This document shows positions 1 through 9,658 of a stretch of 64,000 nucleotides of DNA, one piece after another. The stretch spans positions 219,553 to 283,552 of the forward strand of contig CAIJNI010000040.1 of NCBI GenBank assembly GCA_903821995.1. The letters are read 5' to 3'. The position numbers and the translations under genes are program-made. Numbering within the stretch: position 1 is the first letter of the stretch; each line of letters starts with the position of its first letter. The notes beneath the pieces are model-generated. The model ran no database searches, was not told where the DNA came from, and saw only the letters and a list, made by a program, of their open reading frames with translations. The stretch is from an uncultured beta proteobacterium. GTDB taxonomy: Bacteria > Pseudomonadota > Gammaproteobacteria > Burkholderiales > Burkholderiaceae.

Positions 1-847
1 TAATCGGTTGCCTATCTCCGTGAAGAACGTCTTGATAGGCTGATTTGATTGCATGATAAATTAATTTATCTTTAACAAAGCGATGATTAACAAAAATATA
101 TTGCTGGTCTGATCTAGCTCGACTTGCAGTCGGGGCTCCTATAAAGCCTTCAATTGATATCGGCCCTAAAAAAGACTCGATATCAAGTCTGGCATTTGCA
201 AATTCTTTGCCTAATATTTCATCAGCTCGATCTTGGAGTTTGCTTGCAGTCCACCTTATATTAGGTTTGCCGTTGTGCCACACTGACATACCAACATGTG
301 GATTTGCTAGGGCAATGCGACGAATAGCCTCCATGCAGTGGCTATATTCGGTGGCGGAAGATTTTAAAAACTTTCGACGGGCTGGTGTATTAAAAAATAA
401 ATCATCAACTGATATTCGTGTACCAAACTCGCCAGAGGCGGGGGTTATTTCAGGTGAGCGATTTGTAATACTCCACGCATGGTCATCTTGTGCCGTGCGT
501 GTCGTCATTTGCATATTTGAAACGGAAGCAATTGACGCTAATGCTTCACCGCGAAACCCCATACTTCTGACAGACTCAAGATCCTCTAGAGAGCTGATCT
601 TGCTAGTGGCGTGACGTGTCAAGGCTAAAGTTAAGTCTGTCTTTAGGATACCTTCACCATCATCTGAAATCACAATTCGTTGACATCCCCCCTCCTCAAG
701 GCGAATTTCTATTGCTTGCGCCCCAGCATCTATTGCATTTTCTAAAAGCTCTTTAACGACTGCAGATGGTCTTTCAATCACTTCACCTGCCGCAATTTGG
801 CTAATGAGTTTGTCTGGAAGGGGTTGAATTGCTTTTCTTGAGATCAT
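1..847 (-). CDS. mutL: DNA mismatch repair protein MutL, N-terminal part (cut by window edge)
   Basis: MutL couples MutS mismatch recognition to strand excision. The minus-strand frame opens at an ATG at 845-847 and stays open to base 1, so about 282 residues of a protein of roughly 600 are visible. The start reads MISRKAIQPLPDKLISQIAA. The GHKL ATPase motifs follow: the ENAIDAGA helix (E33 and N37 match the catalytic Glu and Mg-binding Asn of the family), then DDGEGI and GFRGEAL. Near the edge it reads YQDVLHGDRQPI, part of the transducer domain seen in full-length MutL. The C-terminal dimerisation domain lies outside the window. It is divergent from the DedA gene. Confidence 0.95.
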   Translation of the reverse strand, partial: MISRKAIQPLPDKLISQIAAGEVIERPSAVVKELLENAIDAGAQAIEIRLEEGGCQRIVISDDGEGILKTDLTLALTRHATSKISSLEDLESVRSMGFRGEALASIASVSNMQMTTRTAQDDHAWSITNRSPEITPASGEFGTRISVDDLFFNTPARRKFLKSSATEYSHCMEAIRRIALANPHVGMSVWHNGKPNIRWTASKLQDRADEILGKEFANARLDIESFLGPISIEGFIGAPTASRARSDQQYIFVNHRFVKDKLIYHAIKSAYQDVLHGDRQPI

Positions 848-905
848 AAGTTTATTTTCCCACGAAAATTAGCTTCGCAAGATAGAACCTGATAAGATTC
901 AATCC

Positions 906-1553
906 GTGGATCAAATCATTCAAATATTTCAAAGTGTCATGAGCATCGGAGAGCACCTCGGTGACCTTGGTAATTGGGCTTATGCCATATTAGTCCTCAT
1001 TGTTTTTTCGGAGACGGGCTTAGTAATTTTGCCTTTTTTGCCTGGAGATACCTTATTATTCACGGCAGGTGCCTATACGGCAACTGGAAATTTGAGTTTG
1101 GTTTTACTAGATGCTTTAATTATTTTGGCGGCCGTTTTTGGCAATACGGTCAACTTTTGGGTCGGATCCTATTTAGTAAAAAAGCTTGATGTGACTCAAA
1201 TTAAGTGGATTGATCAGACGGCTCTAAAGAAGACTCATGGTTTTTTTGAAAAACACGGTGGAAAAACAATTATTTTGGCAAGGTTTATACCGGTGATAAG
1301 AACCTTTGCACCCTTTGTGGCGGGGATTTCCCACATGAACTTTGTTAGGTTTCAGATATTTAATGTAGTAGGAGCGATACTTTGGGTTGTCTCCTTAACG
1401 TTGGCAGGTTATTTTTTTGGGAATATTCCAATTATTTATAACAATCTAAGCCTCATTGTGATCCTAGGTGTTTTGATTGCAGTCGTACCTTTAGCAATTG
1501 GTGGTTTGTTTAAGTTAATCCAACCTTTTTTTAAGAATAAAATACAAGAGTAA
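906..1553 (+). CDS. DedA family inner-membrane protein
   Basis: A 215-residue DedA/SNARE-associated (VTT) membrane protein. The family flips or transports polyprenyl-phosphate or phospholipids and supports envelope and proton-motive-force homeostasis; the exact substrate here is not known. Visible features are a first hydrophobic segment with the family signature ETGLVILPFLPGDTLLF (about residues 35-52), the conserved F-x-x-HGGKTIILARFIPVIRTFAPFVAG block (about 115-140) with its essential Arg and Pro residues, and C-terminal membrane helices. I keep the GTG start at 906; an in-frame ATG at 939 is the alternative, and neither has a strong ribosome binding site. It is divergent from mutL. Confidence 0.88.
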   Translation: MDQIIQIFQSVMSIGEHLGDLGNWAYAILVLIVFSETGLVILPFLPGDTLLFTAGAYTATGNLSLVLLDALIILAAVFGNTVNFWVGSYLVKKLDVTQIKWIDQTALKKTHGFFEKHGGKTIILARFIPVIRTFAPFVAGISHMNFVRFQIFNVVGAILWVVSLTLAGYFFGNIPIIYNNLSLIVILGVLIAVVPLAIGGLFKLIQPFFKNKIQE

Positions 1554-1595
1554 CTTAGAGTTGCCCTTTGCGCGGCTTGTTCCTAGAGGCCCCTC

Positions 1596-2438
1596 CTAGT
1601 GCGACTTACTAAGCTTTTCTAAATCAGCTATATGTTCTCTAATTTCTGAAGCATCTTCAGCAGAAGGCGAACTATGTAAATAGCGAGTCATATCTAAAAG
1701 AGCAGGTCGAATATAGTCTAACTGAGCGTAGGCTAACCCTCGATCTCGAACTTCTTCTATTGCTTCAGGAAGAAGAATAACTAATCTCTCTTGAATTCCT
1801 AGTAAGCGTTCCCAGCGATCTTGATGAGAATAAACTGCTTTTAGATTTCTTAGAAATCGAGAGAGAATTTCTCTTGAGCTTGAAGATCGTAAAAAAACAC
1901 TCAGTGGTAATGCCAATTCACCTCGAAAGCCTTGGGCGTCTAAATAGGGATCTAACATGCCTTGGAGTTCATTCTTAGAAAGAGAGGCACCAGTCAAGGG
2001 ATCCATGACGACCTCTCCTTGAGGAAGTGAAACACGCACTAAAAAATGATTTGGAAATGAAATTCCACGAATAGTTAAATTGAGTTGATTTCCTAGGTCA
2101 ATTAAAAGGAGCGACAAGGATATAGGTATTCCACGACGAGTTTCTATAACACTATGAAGATAAGAATTTTGTGGGTCATAGTAATCATTTGTATTTGCAC
2201 TAAACCCCATTTCTTGAAAGAAGAAATGTTTTAAGAGTTGTAGTTTTTGTAAATCAGTGGATTCGGGGGTGATTCTTAGTTTTAGTTTGTTACCCAGTAA
2301 ATCCAGCTTGTCCATAACTCCTTGAACGTCTAAATCTGGGTAGGCATGTAAAGCTACGGATATCGCAGCTTCGGTAAGGGGGAAGTGAGAATCATCCGCT
2401 ACTAATGATGTAAAGTAGTCAAGTTGTTTGGTTGGCAT
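1596..2438 (-). CDS. SirB1 family (transglutaminase-like) protein
   Basis: A 280-residue soluble protein of the SirB1 family: a transglutaminase-like N-terminal region followed by helical TPR-like repeats. No enzymatic activity is firmly established for the family. The signature is the block around YYDPQNSYLHSVIETRRGIP (about residues 85-105), followed by ISLSLLLIDLG and the GISFPNHFLVRV strand with a conserved His. It starts only 3 bases after the stop of murJ on the same strand, so the two are probably co-transcribed. The ATG is at 2436-2438. Confidence 0.85.
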   Translation of the reverse strand: MPTKQLDYFTSLVADDSHFPLTEAAISVALHAYPDLDVQGVMDKLDLLGNKLKLRITPESTDLQKLQLLKHFFFQEMGFSANTNDYYDPQNSYLHSVIETRRGIPISLSLLLIDLGNQLNLTIRGISFPNHFLVRVSLPQGEVVMDPLTGASLSKNELQGMLDPYLDAQGFRGELALPLSVFLRSSSSREILSRFLRNLKAVYSHQDRWERLLGIQERLVILLPEAIEEVRDRGLAYAQLDYIRPALLDMTRYLHSSPSAEDASEIREHIADLEKLSKSH

Positions 2439-2441
2439 ATG

Positions 2442-4001
2442 TTAATTTGAATGTTTCAAAAACTCTTTAAATTTAAGCCCGGTGATCCATAAGCACAAAA
2501 AATATACTGATGCCGCCAGCAAAGACCAGCCACATAAAAACATAATACGCAAAATTGGAGTTTGTCTCAAATTAATCCAATCATGTTGGTGCGCACCAAA
2601 ATATAATACTGCGCTAAAAAAACTGAGTGAAAAGGTAAGTTGCGCAAGGAATTTCAACCACCCTTGTCCGCTATTTTTCATTAGTCCCTTTCTTGCAAGA
2701 CCAATCCACAAAAGAATTGCATTTAGACAAGCCCCTAGTCCAATGGAAAAGGCTAGCCCAGCATGTTGCCATAAAGGTACAAATACCAAATTAGACAGTT
2801 GAGTAAATACCAGCACAAATAAGCCAATTTTTACTGGTGTTTTAATATCTTGCCGGGCATAGAAGCCAGGAGCCAATATTTTCACAAGTATTAATCCGAT
2901 TAATCCAACGCCATAGGCTTGAAGGGCATAGCTCGTCATTAGTACATCGTGCCCGCTAAATTTCCCGTAGTTATATAAACTAGCTGAAAGTGGAATACTA
3001 AATATAAAAAGAGCTATCGCTGCTGGAGTTGCGAGAATAAATGTTAGCTTTACGCCCCAGTGAACAAGTGCTCCTATTTGTTCGAGATCGTTGCTTGCGT
3101 TTGCTTTGCTCAAACTCGGTAAAAGTACGGTACCTACTGCGACTCCTAAAAGGGCAGTTGGAAATTCCATGAGTCGATCTGCAAAGGAGAGCCATGAAAC
3201 ACTTCCTGTTTCGAGATGAGAAGCGATATTGGTATTAATAATGAGGGAAATTTGGCTTACAGATACTGCAAAAATAGCGGGCCCCATTAAACGTAAAATT
3301 CGTTTTGCATCTGGATGTTGAGCTGCTGCTTTGATTGTTCTGTAATGTAACCCAATGTTTGGAAGCATGCCAATCTGCTTAAGTGCTGGTATTTGAATCG
3401 CTAACTGTAAAATACCGCCAATAATGACACCTGCACCTAAGGCATAGATGGGCTCTTTAAGATACGGGGCCAGTAAGAGTGCCGCGCCAATCATTCCTAA
3501 ATTAAGTAGTACGGGGGTAATCGCTGGTATTAAAAATCTTTTATTGGTATTTAAAATACCTGCGGCAAGAGAGGTTAAGGAAATAAGACCAATATAGGGG
3601 AACATGATTCTCGTTAAATTGATGCCGATTTCGTAATTCGAAGCATTTTTAAAACCAGAAGCCATTAATATGAGCAAAACTGGCGCGAATAAGACCCCAG
3701 CAATCACGGCAACGAGAAGGCTCCAAAACAGTAGTGTAGCTACAGCATTAATGAGTTCAAAACTAGCTTTTGGGCCATTTTTTGCCTCTATCTCACCCAA
3801 AATGGGTACGAAAGCCTGTGAAAAGGCACCTTCGGCAAAAAGGCGACGTAGTAAGTTAGGAAGACGAAAAGCAACATTAAATGCATCCGTCAATTCTGAA
3901 GCGCCAAAGGTCCTCGCGATAAGGGTTTCGCGTAAAAGACCTGTAATTCTTGATAACATGGTCATACTGCTTACTTTTGCTGCGGCGCTTAATAAATTCA
4001 C
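2442..4001 (-). CDS. murJ: Lipid II flippase MurJ (MviN)
   Basis: MurJ moves the peptidoglycan precursor lipid II across the inner membrane. The 519-residue protein has the length and the repeated hydrophobic segments (about 14) expected of this MOP-superfamily member. The N-terminus contains SRITGLLRETLIARTFGAS and TDAFNVAFRLPNLLRRLFAE, the classical MviN signature, plus FSQAFVPILGE. The start codon is GTG at 3999-4001, chosen because VNLLSAAAKVSSMTMLSR aligns with the usual MurJ N-terminus. The SirB1-family gene follows immediately. rpsT lies divergently, 351 bases away, the usual betaproteobacterial neighbour. Confidence 0.95.
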   Translation of the reverse strand: MNLLSAAAKVSSMTMLSRITGLLRETLIARTFGASELTDAFNVAFRLPNLLRRLFAEGAFSQAFVPILGEIEAKNGPKASFELINAVATLLFWSLLVAVIAGVLFAPVLLILMASGFKNASNYEIGINLTRIMFPYIGLISLTSLAAGILNTNKRFLIPAITPVLLNLGMIGAALLLAPYLKEPIYALGAGVIIGGILQLAIQIPALKQIGMLPNIGLHYRTIKAAAQHPDAKRILRLMGPAIFAVSVSQISLIINTNIASHLETGSVSWLSFADRLMEFPTALLGVAVGTVLLPSLSKANASNDLEQIGALVHWGVKLTFILATPAAIALFIFSIPLSASLYNYGKFSGHDVLMTSYALQAYGVGLIGLILVKILAPGFYARQDIKTPVKIGLFVLVFTQLSNLVFVPLWQHAGLAFSIGLGACLNAILLWIGLARKGLMKNSGQGWLKFLAQLTFSLSFFSAVLYFGAHQHDWINLRQTPILRIMFLCGWSLLAASVYFLCLWITGLKFKEFLKHSN

Positions 4002-4352
4002 AAGACTCTTTTCTGGAATAAAGGGCTAGTAGTCAAATCTTAAATGATAAGTTATAATTCTTGATTAATTTACAGTAATTGAATGCTTTACCAATCTTTA
4101 TTTGTTATTCATCGTGTTATCTCTAGTATGCAAGCTTTCTAACAAACGCATAAAAACGACTAGTGATTGGTAAGCATTGATAGCTGTTATACATTGATAG
4201 CTGTTATATCTAGTTAAGCATTTTGGTAGTTTTTATCACTCTATTAAAGCATTTCTTCTTTCCAATCGTAAAAGATTTGTCAGAGAAGCTGGAAAAAGAG
4301 AAGTTATTCACAAATTAAGTTTTTTAGTAAAGAAAGAAATTGAGATTTTTAT
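4002..4352. other. 351-base murJ-rpsT intergenic region
   Basis: This is the longest gene-free stretch in the window. It is AT-rich and must contain the divergent control regions of murJ (minus) and rpsT (plus). Directly visible are a perfect 17-base tandem duplication at 4175-4208 and a single match to the DnaA-box consensus TTWTNCACA at 4304-4312. I found no open frame of gene-like quality, no convincing -35/-10 pair and no RNA gene that I could fold by eye. Confidence 0.6.
4175..4208. repeat. Perfect 17-bp tandem repeat, two copies
   Basis: CATTGATAGCTGTTATA occurs at 4175-4191 and again, directly abutting, at 4192-4208. It lies about 145 bases upstream of rpsT. Each copy contains TTGATA, which resembles a -35 element, but no matching -10 is evident at the right distance. 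It could be a slippage duplication or a paired regulator site; function unknown. Confidence 0.9.
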
Positions 4353-4619
4353 ATGGCAAATACAGCACAAGCACGTAAAAGAGCACGTCAAGCGACCAAG
4401 CAAAATGCGCACAATTCTAGTCTTAGATCACGCTTGAGAACGGCGATTAAATCAGTTCGTAAAGCAGTAGATGCTGGAGATAAGGCAGCTGCTGCAAAAG
4501 TTTTCTTGGCTGCACAGTCAACCATTGACCAGATTGCAGACAAAAAAATTATTCATAAAAACACTGCTGCTAGACAAAAATCTCGTTTATCAGCAGCGAT
4601 TAAGACAATGACCGTATAG
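4353..4619 (+). CDS. rpsT: 30S ribosomal protein S20
   Basis: An 88-residue, strongly basic protein with the S20 start [20 protein letters not shown] and the late conserved [15 protein letters not shown] segment (about residues 68-80). S20 binds 16S rRNA at the base of the small subunit and assembles early. The length matches the family. It is monocistronic, with a strong rho-independent terminator 20 bases after the stop, and sits divergently from murJ as in related genomes. Confidence 0.97.
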   Translation: MANTAQARKRARQATKQNAHNSSLRSRLRTAIKSVRKAVDAGDKAAAAKVFLAAQSTIDQIADKKIIHKNTAARQKSRLSAAIKTMTV

Positions 4620-4638
4620 TTTTTAATGGCATGTCAAT

Positions 4639-4663
4639 AATCCGCTTAGGCGGATTTTTTTTT
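4639..4663 (+). terminator. Rho-independent terminator of rpsT
   Basis: Arms AATCCGC (4639-4645) and GCGGATT (4650-4656) enclose a TTAG loop and are followed by a T-run to 4663. This is a textbook intrinsic terminator placed right after rpsT. It also precedes the stop of the convergent DUF3579 gene. Confidence 0.9.
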
Positions 4664-4672
4664 ACTCACGTT

Positions 4673-4984
4673 TTATTTGAAATCCATAGAACAAGCTTCT
4701 ACAACCACTAGGTCATTATCTTTTGCAAAATTGATGACAAAATCCATTGCACGTACATCAATATCTGCAAGTCGAGAGTCAACCATGACACAGCGAATGT
4801 CGACCATCATTTCTGGGCACACATAAGGGGAAAAAGTAAATCTAGGATCACCTTGATCGCCTGGAGGGCGAAATCTAGCCATGACGCCACATAAACGGTC
4901 GGCCCAATCACTGGGGCGAAAAACTTTACCACTTTTCGTGATGCCTTGGATGAAAAATTGTTTGGGTGGGTCAGTAGGACTCAT
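4673..4984 (-). CDS. DUF3579 domain protein
   Basis: A 103-residue soluble protein matching the DUF3579 family, which is largely confined to betaproteobacteria and usually sits next to arginine genes. Recognisable stretches are FIQGITKSGKVFRPSDWADR near the N-terminus and RFRPPGDQG in the middle. The function is unknown. It is convergent with rpsT and divergent from argF, with 159 bases between the two starts. In relatives an argD gene often lies between this gene and argF; none is present here. Confidence 0.85.
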   Translation of the reverse strand: MSPTDPPKQFFIQGITKSGKVFRPSDWADRLCGVMARFRPPGDQGDPRFTFSPYVCPEMMVDIRCVMVDSRLADIDVRAMDFVINFAKDNDLVVVEACSMDFK

Positions 4985-5143
4985 TTAATCAATTGGAGAG
5001 AATATAAAAACAATATAAATGATTTGAATTGAAAAAGATGATTATCCGCACTAATTAAGATAAAAACATTTCACAAGATAGGATAAAAAAACTAAAGTGT
5101 TAATGTTATTCAATACAATAGATATTTAGTCTTAAAAAACAAT

Positions 5144-6112
5144 ATGACTATGCATAACGATTCGAAGAGTAATCCGCAAAATAACTTTCCAAAAAAGGAA
5201 GTTAAACACTACTTACAATTTTCAGATTTAACGGCTGATGAGTACTCGTACATCCTTAGTCGATCAAAATGGCTAAAAGATAAATTTAAAGCTTATGAAA
5301 CATGGCACCCGCTTCATGACCGAACTTTAGCAATGATTTTTGAAAAAAACTCAACAAGAACAAGACTTTCCTTTGAAGCGGGCATTCACCAACTAGGTGG
5401 CCATGCAGTGTACTTGAACACACGTGATACTCAGTTAGGTCGTGGTGAGCCGGTAGAAGATGCTGCTCAAGTCATTTCTAGGATGACCGATATTATTATG
5501 ATCAGGACCTTTGGGCAAGACATCATAGAAAGATTTGCAAAAAATTCTAGAGTGCCAGTTATCAATGGTCTCACGAATGAGTACCATCCTTGTCAAGTGT
5601 TAGCAGACATATTTACCTTTACAGAGTTAAGGGGGTCAATAAAAGGCAAAACGGTCACTTGGATTGGAGATGCTAATAACATGGCCTATACCTGGATCCA
5701 GGCTGCAGACATTTTGGACTTTAAAGTGCATTTTTCTGGGCCAAAAGGTTATCAACTTGAACCAAGTCTTATTAATGTAAAGTCATCGCAGTGCGTTGAG
5801 TCGTTTGAGGATCCATTAGAAGCCTGTAGAGGAGCGGATTTAGTGACCACGGATGTCTGGACAAGTATGGGGTTCGAAAGTGAGAATTCAGAGCGTTTAA
5901 AAGCTTTTAAGTTATGGATGGTGGATAGCAATAAAATGGCAGTTGCTAAGAAAGATGCATTGTTTATGCACTGCTTACCAGCACACCGGGGTGAGGAAGT
6001 ATCTGCAGAGGTTATAGACGGAGAGCAAAGCGTAGTATGGCAGGAAGCGGAAAACCGTTTGCATGTTCAAAAAGCATTAATGGAATATTTGCTATGTGGC
6101 AAATTAAACTAA
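5144..6112 (+). CDS. argF: Ornithine carbamoyltransferase
   Basis: Catalyses ornithine + carbamoyl phosphate to citrulline in arginine synthesis. In 322 residues it shows the carbamoyl-phosphate loop STRTR (70-74) in EKNSTRTRLSFEAG, the HPCQ motif (about 148-151) and the ornithine-binding HCLPAHRG near residue 285. A 20-residue polar N-terminal extension (rich in N, S and K) precedes the conserved YLQFSDLT start; an in-frame ATG two codons in is equally possible. argG follows after 19 bases, so the two form an operon for consecutive pathway steps. Confidence 0.95.
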   Translation: MTMHNDSKSNPQNNFPKKEVKHYLQFSDLTADEYSYILSRSKWLKDKFKAYETWHPLHDRTLAMIFEKNSTRTRLSFEAGIHQLGGHAVYLNTRDTQLGRGEPVEDAAQVISRMTDIIMIRTFGQDIIERFAKNSRVPVINGLTNEYHPCQVLADIFTFTELRGSIKGKTVTWIGDANNMAYTWIQAADILDFKVHFSGPKGYQLEPSLINVKSSQCVESFEDPLEACRGADLVTTDVWTSMGFESENSERLKAFKLWMVDSNKMAVAKKDALFMHCLPAHRGEEVSAEVIDGEQSVVWQEAENRLHVQKALMEYLLCGKLN

Positions 6113-6131
6113 CAAATAGGTAAGATTGAAT

Positions 6132-7358
6132 ATGAATGAAGTCAATAAGGTAGTTCTTGCATACTCAGGTGGCCTTGACACCAGCGTTATCTTAAAGTGG
6201 TTACAAGATACCTATGAGTGTGAGATTGTTACCTTTACAGCTGATCTAGGTCAGGGTGAGGAGTTAGAGCCTGCTCGTGTTAAGGCTTTGCAATTTGGGA
6301 TAAAGCCAGAAAATATTTTTATCGATGACTTGAGAGAAGAGTTTGTAAGAGATTTTGTATTTCCTATGTTTCGCTGTAATGCAGTATATGAAGGTGAATA
6401 CTTACTGGGTACTTCAATTGCGCGACCATTAATCGCAAAAAGACAAATAGAAATTGCTAAATTATCTGGAGCAGATACTGTATCCCATGGGGCTACAGGT
6501 AAGGGAAATGACCAAGTGAGGTTTGAGCTGGGATATTACGCTTTAGAACCTGGTATTAAAGTGATTGCGCCATGGCGAGAGTGGGACCTTTTATCTCGGG
6601 AGAAGTTACTCGCGTATGCAGAAAAGCATGGTATTCCAGTAGAAATGAAGCATAAGCAGGGCGGAGCGCCCTACTCCATGGACGCTAATTTATTACACAT
6701 TAGTTTTGAAGGAAGGCATTTGGAAAATCCAAATGCGATGGCTGAGGAGTCGATGTGGCGTTGGACAGTTTCTCCGGAAAGTGCGCCTGATCATGCTGAA
6801 TTTATTGAAGTGGAATTTATGCATGGTGATCCTGTAGCAGTTAACGGTGAAAAACTAAAACCTCATGATCTATTAGCCAAGTTGAACGCATTAGGGGGCA
6901 AGCACGGTATTGGAAGATTAGACCTGGTTGAAAATAGGTATGTCGGCATGAAAAGTAGAGGATGTTATGAAACGCCAGGCGGATCAATATTGCTTAAAGC
7001 ACACCGTGGGATTGAAAGCATTACATTAGACCGTGAAGTAGCGCATTTAAAAGATGACCTCATGCCAAGATATGCTAGTTTGATTTATAACGGCTATTGG
7101 TGGGCTCCAGAAAGAGTTGCTTTGCAAACATTAATTGACTTTACGCAAAGGACTGTTAATGGAGTCGTGAAATTAAAGCTCTATAAAGGCTCAGTCAATG
7201 TTGTATCAAGGGATTCAAAGGATACGTTATTTGACCAAAATATAGCTACATTTGATGATGATGGCGGAGCTTACAACCAAGCTGATGCAGGCGGGTTTAT
7301 TAAATTAAATGCACTAAGAATGCGGATAGCTGAGATTGCAAAACGTAAAAGATCTTAA
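6132..7358 (+). CDS. argG: Argininosuccinate synthase
   Basis: Joins citrulline and aspartate with ATP to give argininosuccinate. The ATP pyrophosphatase P-loop [11 protein letters not shown] lies at the N-terminus, followed by TADLGQGEE and the conserved [15 protein letters not shown] (about residues 114-128). I start at the ATG at 6132 (408 residues, the usual length) rather than the in-frame TTG at 6126, because the AGG at 6118-6120 is better spaced and the protein then begins [14 protein letters not shown]. Downstream of argF in the same operon; ppnP follows after 43 bases. Confidence 0.95.
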   Translation: MNEVNKVVLAYSGGLDTSVILKWLQDTYECEIVTFTADLGQGEELEPARVKALQFGIKPENIFIDDLREEFVRDFVFPMFRCNAVYEGEYLLGTSIARPLIAKRQIEIAKLSGADTVSHGATGKGNDQVRFELGYYALEPGIKVIAPWREWDLLSREKLLAYAEKHGIPVEMKHKQGGAPYSMDANLLHISFEGRHLENPNAMAEESMWRWTVSPESAPDHAEFIEVEFMHGDPVAVNGEKLKPHDLLAKLNALGGKHGIGRLDLVENRYVGMKSRGCYETPGGSILLKAHRGIESITLDREVAHLKDDLMPRYASLIYNGYWWAPERVALQTLIDFTQRTVNGVVKLKLYKGSVNVVSRDSKDTLFDQNIATFDDDGGAYNQADAGGFIKLNALRMRIAEIAKRKRS

Positions 7359-7401
7359 GTAAAGTTAAAGAAAATCATAATTAAGCAAAGCGAGTAACGA
7401 A

Positions 7402-7707
7402 ATGGAATTAGGTCAGGTCAGTGTCAATCCCAAAGCAAATATTTATTTTGAAGGAAAATGTATTTCGCATACCGTAACCGATGTGAACGGAAAGAGAAAG
7501 TCTATAGGAGTCATACTGCCAAGTACACTTCGTTTTGATTTAAGTACATCAGAAATCATGGAAATGGTCTCAGGTGTTGCTTACGTGAGTATCAATGGAG
7601 AGAAAGAAAAAACTTACCAAGAAGGACAGCAGTGGGAAGTTGGTGCCGGTGGTTACTTTGTGATAAGAGCGTTGGAGCCTGTCCATTATATTTGTCACTT
7701 TGAATAA
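7402..7707 (+). CDS. ppnP: Pyrimidine/purine nucleoside phosphorylase (PpnP, DUF1255)
   Basis: A 101-residue single-domain cupin of the PpnP/YaiE family, whose E. coli member cleaves several nucleosides phosphorolytically. Family marks are NPKANIYFEGKCISHTV at the N-terminus, KSIGVILPSTLRF in the middle, and YQEGQQWEVGAGGYF followed by a final HYICHF. It follows argG on the same strand but is functionally unrelated. It is convergent with the DUF192 gene, 6 bases away, with no obvious terminator between them. Confidence 0.88.
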   Translation: MELGQVSVNPKANIYFEGKCISHTVTDVNGKRKSIGVILPSTLRFDLSTSEIMEMVSGVAYVSINGEKEKTYQEGQQWEVGAGGYFVIRALEPVHYICHFE

Positions 7708-7713
7708 AAAAGT

Positions 7714-8193
7714 TTAGGGCTTTGGTAATCCCTCGATGATGGTACCGGGCCCTAACTTTCTTTTCGAAAACCAAGCTTGATTCATTTCTAAAGCAAAACG
7801 AGTAGATTTCTTTGGGCAATGATTATCTTCAGACTGTGGCTGCATTTCTTCGATATTGATGATGCGCCCATCGTCTTCAATGAAGGCGATTGAAAGCGGT
7901 AGATTAGTATTTTTCATCCAAAAACAATGTCCCGCTTTTTGATTAAAGATAAAGAGCATACCACTGCTATCTGCTAACTCTTTGCGGTACATCAGACCCA
8001 GTTGTTGAGAATCTGGAGTATTAGCAACTTCAGCTCTAACCACTTCTTTATTGATTCTTAGCTCAATAGTAGGTAGGCCACTAGCCGAAGTATTAAGAAG
8101 TAAAAACCAAGAAATAATTAATATGAAATATTGAAGGGACCTTACCAAATAAAATTTAGAAAAAATAATAGAAAGAGAATTTAAATTGGCCAT
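7714..8193 (-). CDS. DUF192 family exported protein
   Basis: A 159-residue protein whose first 40 residues include a long hydrophobic stretch (YFILIISWFLLLNTSASG) that looks like a signal peptide or membrane anchor. The rest matches the DUF192 fold: QQLGLMYRKEL, GMLFIF, CFWMKNTNLPLSIAFI, then FALEMNQAWF near the C-terminus. The family has no established biochemical role. It is divergent from icd with a 117-base gap. Confidence 0.85.
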   Translation of the reverse strand: MANLNSLSIIFSKFYLVRSLQYFILIISWFLLLNTSASGLPTIELRINKEVVRAEVANTPDSQQLGLMYRKELADSSGMLFIFNQKAGHCFWMKNTNLPLSIAFIEDDGRIINIEEMQPQSEDNHCPKKSTRFALEMNQAWFSKRKLGPGTIIEGLPKP

Positions 8194-8310
8194 AATAGAT
8201 AATTGAGTTAAGGATTCAAAATATGAATTCCTTTATTTTAGGCGATCAATGCGTTTATGAAGTTAGATTAAGATAAATATGAGTTGGGCATAACCTAGGA
8301 TTATTTAACA

Positions 8311-9600
8311 ATGTATCAGCATATCAAAGTACCAATGGGTCAAGCGATCACCATTAACGATGATTTTTCAATTAATGTGCCTGACAATCCAATAATTACT
8401 TACATCGAGGGTGATGGGATAGGTAAAGATGTGACTCCTGTCATGATGAAGGTAGTAGATGCTGCGGTTGCTAAAGCTTACGGTGATAAGAAGAAAATTT
8501 CTTGGATGGAAATTTTTGCAGGTGATAAAGCCATAGAGGTGTATGGCCCGGATGTTAGGATGCCAGCTGAGACATTAGAAGCTGTAAAAAAATATATTGT
8601 ATCGATTAAAGGGCCATTAACTACGCCCATTGGAAGTGGCATTAGATCTCTTAATGTGGCACTTAGACAAGAGCTTGACCTATATGCTTGCATCCGCCCT
8701 GTAAGGTATTTTAAAGGGGTACCCTCACCACTGAAGGAGCCAGAAAAGACTGACATGGTCATCTTTCGTGAAAATTCAGAAGATCTCTACGCGGGCATTG
8801 AATGGCAGGCGGGTAGTGATGAAGTGATGAAGGTCATTAACTTTTTTGCCAAGGAGATGGGTGTTAAGATTCGATTCCCGAATTCATCAGCAATTGGCAT
8901 TAAACCTGTATCCAAAGAGGGAACGTATAGATTAGTTCGTAAAGCCATTCAATACGCACTCGATCACGATAAAACATCTGTAACTCTTGTTCACAAGGGA
9001 AATATTATGAAGTTCACTGAGGGAGGGTTTCGGGATTGGGGTTATGAACTAGCGATGAAAGAGTTTGGTGCAGTTGCGATTGATGGCGGCCCCAAATGCA
9101 AAATCAAAAATCCAAGAACTGGAAAAGATATCGTTGTTAAAGATGTTATTGCAGATGCTTTTTTACAACAAATATTATTACGTCCAGTTGAATACAGTGT
9201 TATTGCAACTTTAAATCTGAATGGGGATTATATTTCTGACGCTTTGGCTGCTCAGGTAGGAGGTATGGGGATTGCGCCGGGTGGAAATTTATCAAACACC
9301 TTAGCGATGTTTGAGGCAACACATGGGACTGCACCAAAATATGCTGGTAAGGATTATGTCAATCCTGGCTCCGAAATTTTATCTGCAGAAATGATGTTAC
9401 GTCATATTGGGTGGACTCAGGCTGCAGATATCATTATCCAGTCAATGGAAAAGGCTATTCTTTCTAAACAAGTGACCTATGATTTTGCGCGCTTACTGGA
9501 TGGTGCTAAACAAGTCTCTTGTTCAGGTTTTGGTCAAATCATGATCGAGCAAATGCAGGACTTGCCTTACAGAACTCCATCAACTGGTTTGAGTGGGTAA
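8311..9600 (+). CDS. icd: NADP-dependent isocitrate dehydrogenase
   Basis: Oxidative decarboxylation of isocitrate to 2-oxoglutarate in the TCA cycle. It is 429 residues, slightly longer than the E. coli enzyme. Seen in order: [15 protein letters not shown] (about 30-44), the substrate loop [13 protein letters not shown] (its Ser corresponds to the AceK-phosphorylated Ser of E. coli), the YAGIEW strand, [37 protein letters not shown] and the cofactor loop [19 protein letters not shown]. Single gene ending in a bidirectional terminator. Confidence 0.96.
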   Translation: MYQHIKVPMGQAITINDDFSINVPDNPIITYIEGDGIGKDVTPVMMKVVDAAVAKAYGDKKKISWMEIFAGDKAIEVYGPDVRMPAETLEAVKKYIVSIKGPLTTPIGSGIRSLNVALRQELDLYACIRPVRYFKGVPSPLKEPEKTDMVIFRENSEDLYAGIEWQAGSDEVMKVINFFAKEMGVKIRFPNSSAIGIKPVSKEGTYRLVRKAIQYALDHDKTSVTLVHKGNIMKFTEGGFRDWGYELAMKEFGAVAIDGGPKCKIKNPRTGKDIVVKDVIADAFLQQILLRPVEYSVIATLNLNGDYISDALAAQVGGMGIAPGGNLSNTLAMFEATHGTAPKYAGKDYVNPGSEILSAEMMLRHIGWTQAADIIIQSMEKAILSKQVTYDFARLLDGAKQVSCSGFGQIMIEQMQDLPYRTPSTGLSG

Positions 9601-9601
9601 A

Positions 9602-9630
9602 AAAAATCCCAATATAAAATTGGGATTTTT
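9602..9630. terminator. Bidirectional terminator between icd and the cold-shock gene
   Basis: AAAAATCCCAAT (9602-9613) and ATTGGGATTTTT (9619-9630) flank the loop ATAAA. A-rich and T-rich flanks on both sides give a U-tract for either transcript, so it can end icd (plus) and the csp gene (minus). Confidence 0.85.
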
Positions 9631-9658
9631 CACTTCTGTGGAAGATTTTTTAAATCAA

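Noticed and set aside
207..614. 135-codon plus-strand frame at the left end
   Set aside because: It is the shadow of mutL, which is clearly conserved on the minus strand.
1575..1600. CTAG-rich inverted repeat between dedA and the SirB1-family gene
   Set aside because: The stem has a mismatch and no T-run on either strand, so it is not supportable as a terminator.
4304..4312. TTATTCACA, a match to the DnaA-box consensus, in AT-rich DNA near a tandem repeat
   Set aside because: Only one clear box, with no dnaA, dnaN, gidA or parAB nearby. Not enough for a replication origin.
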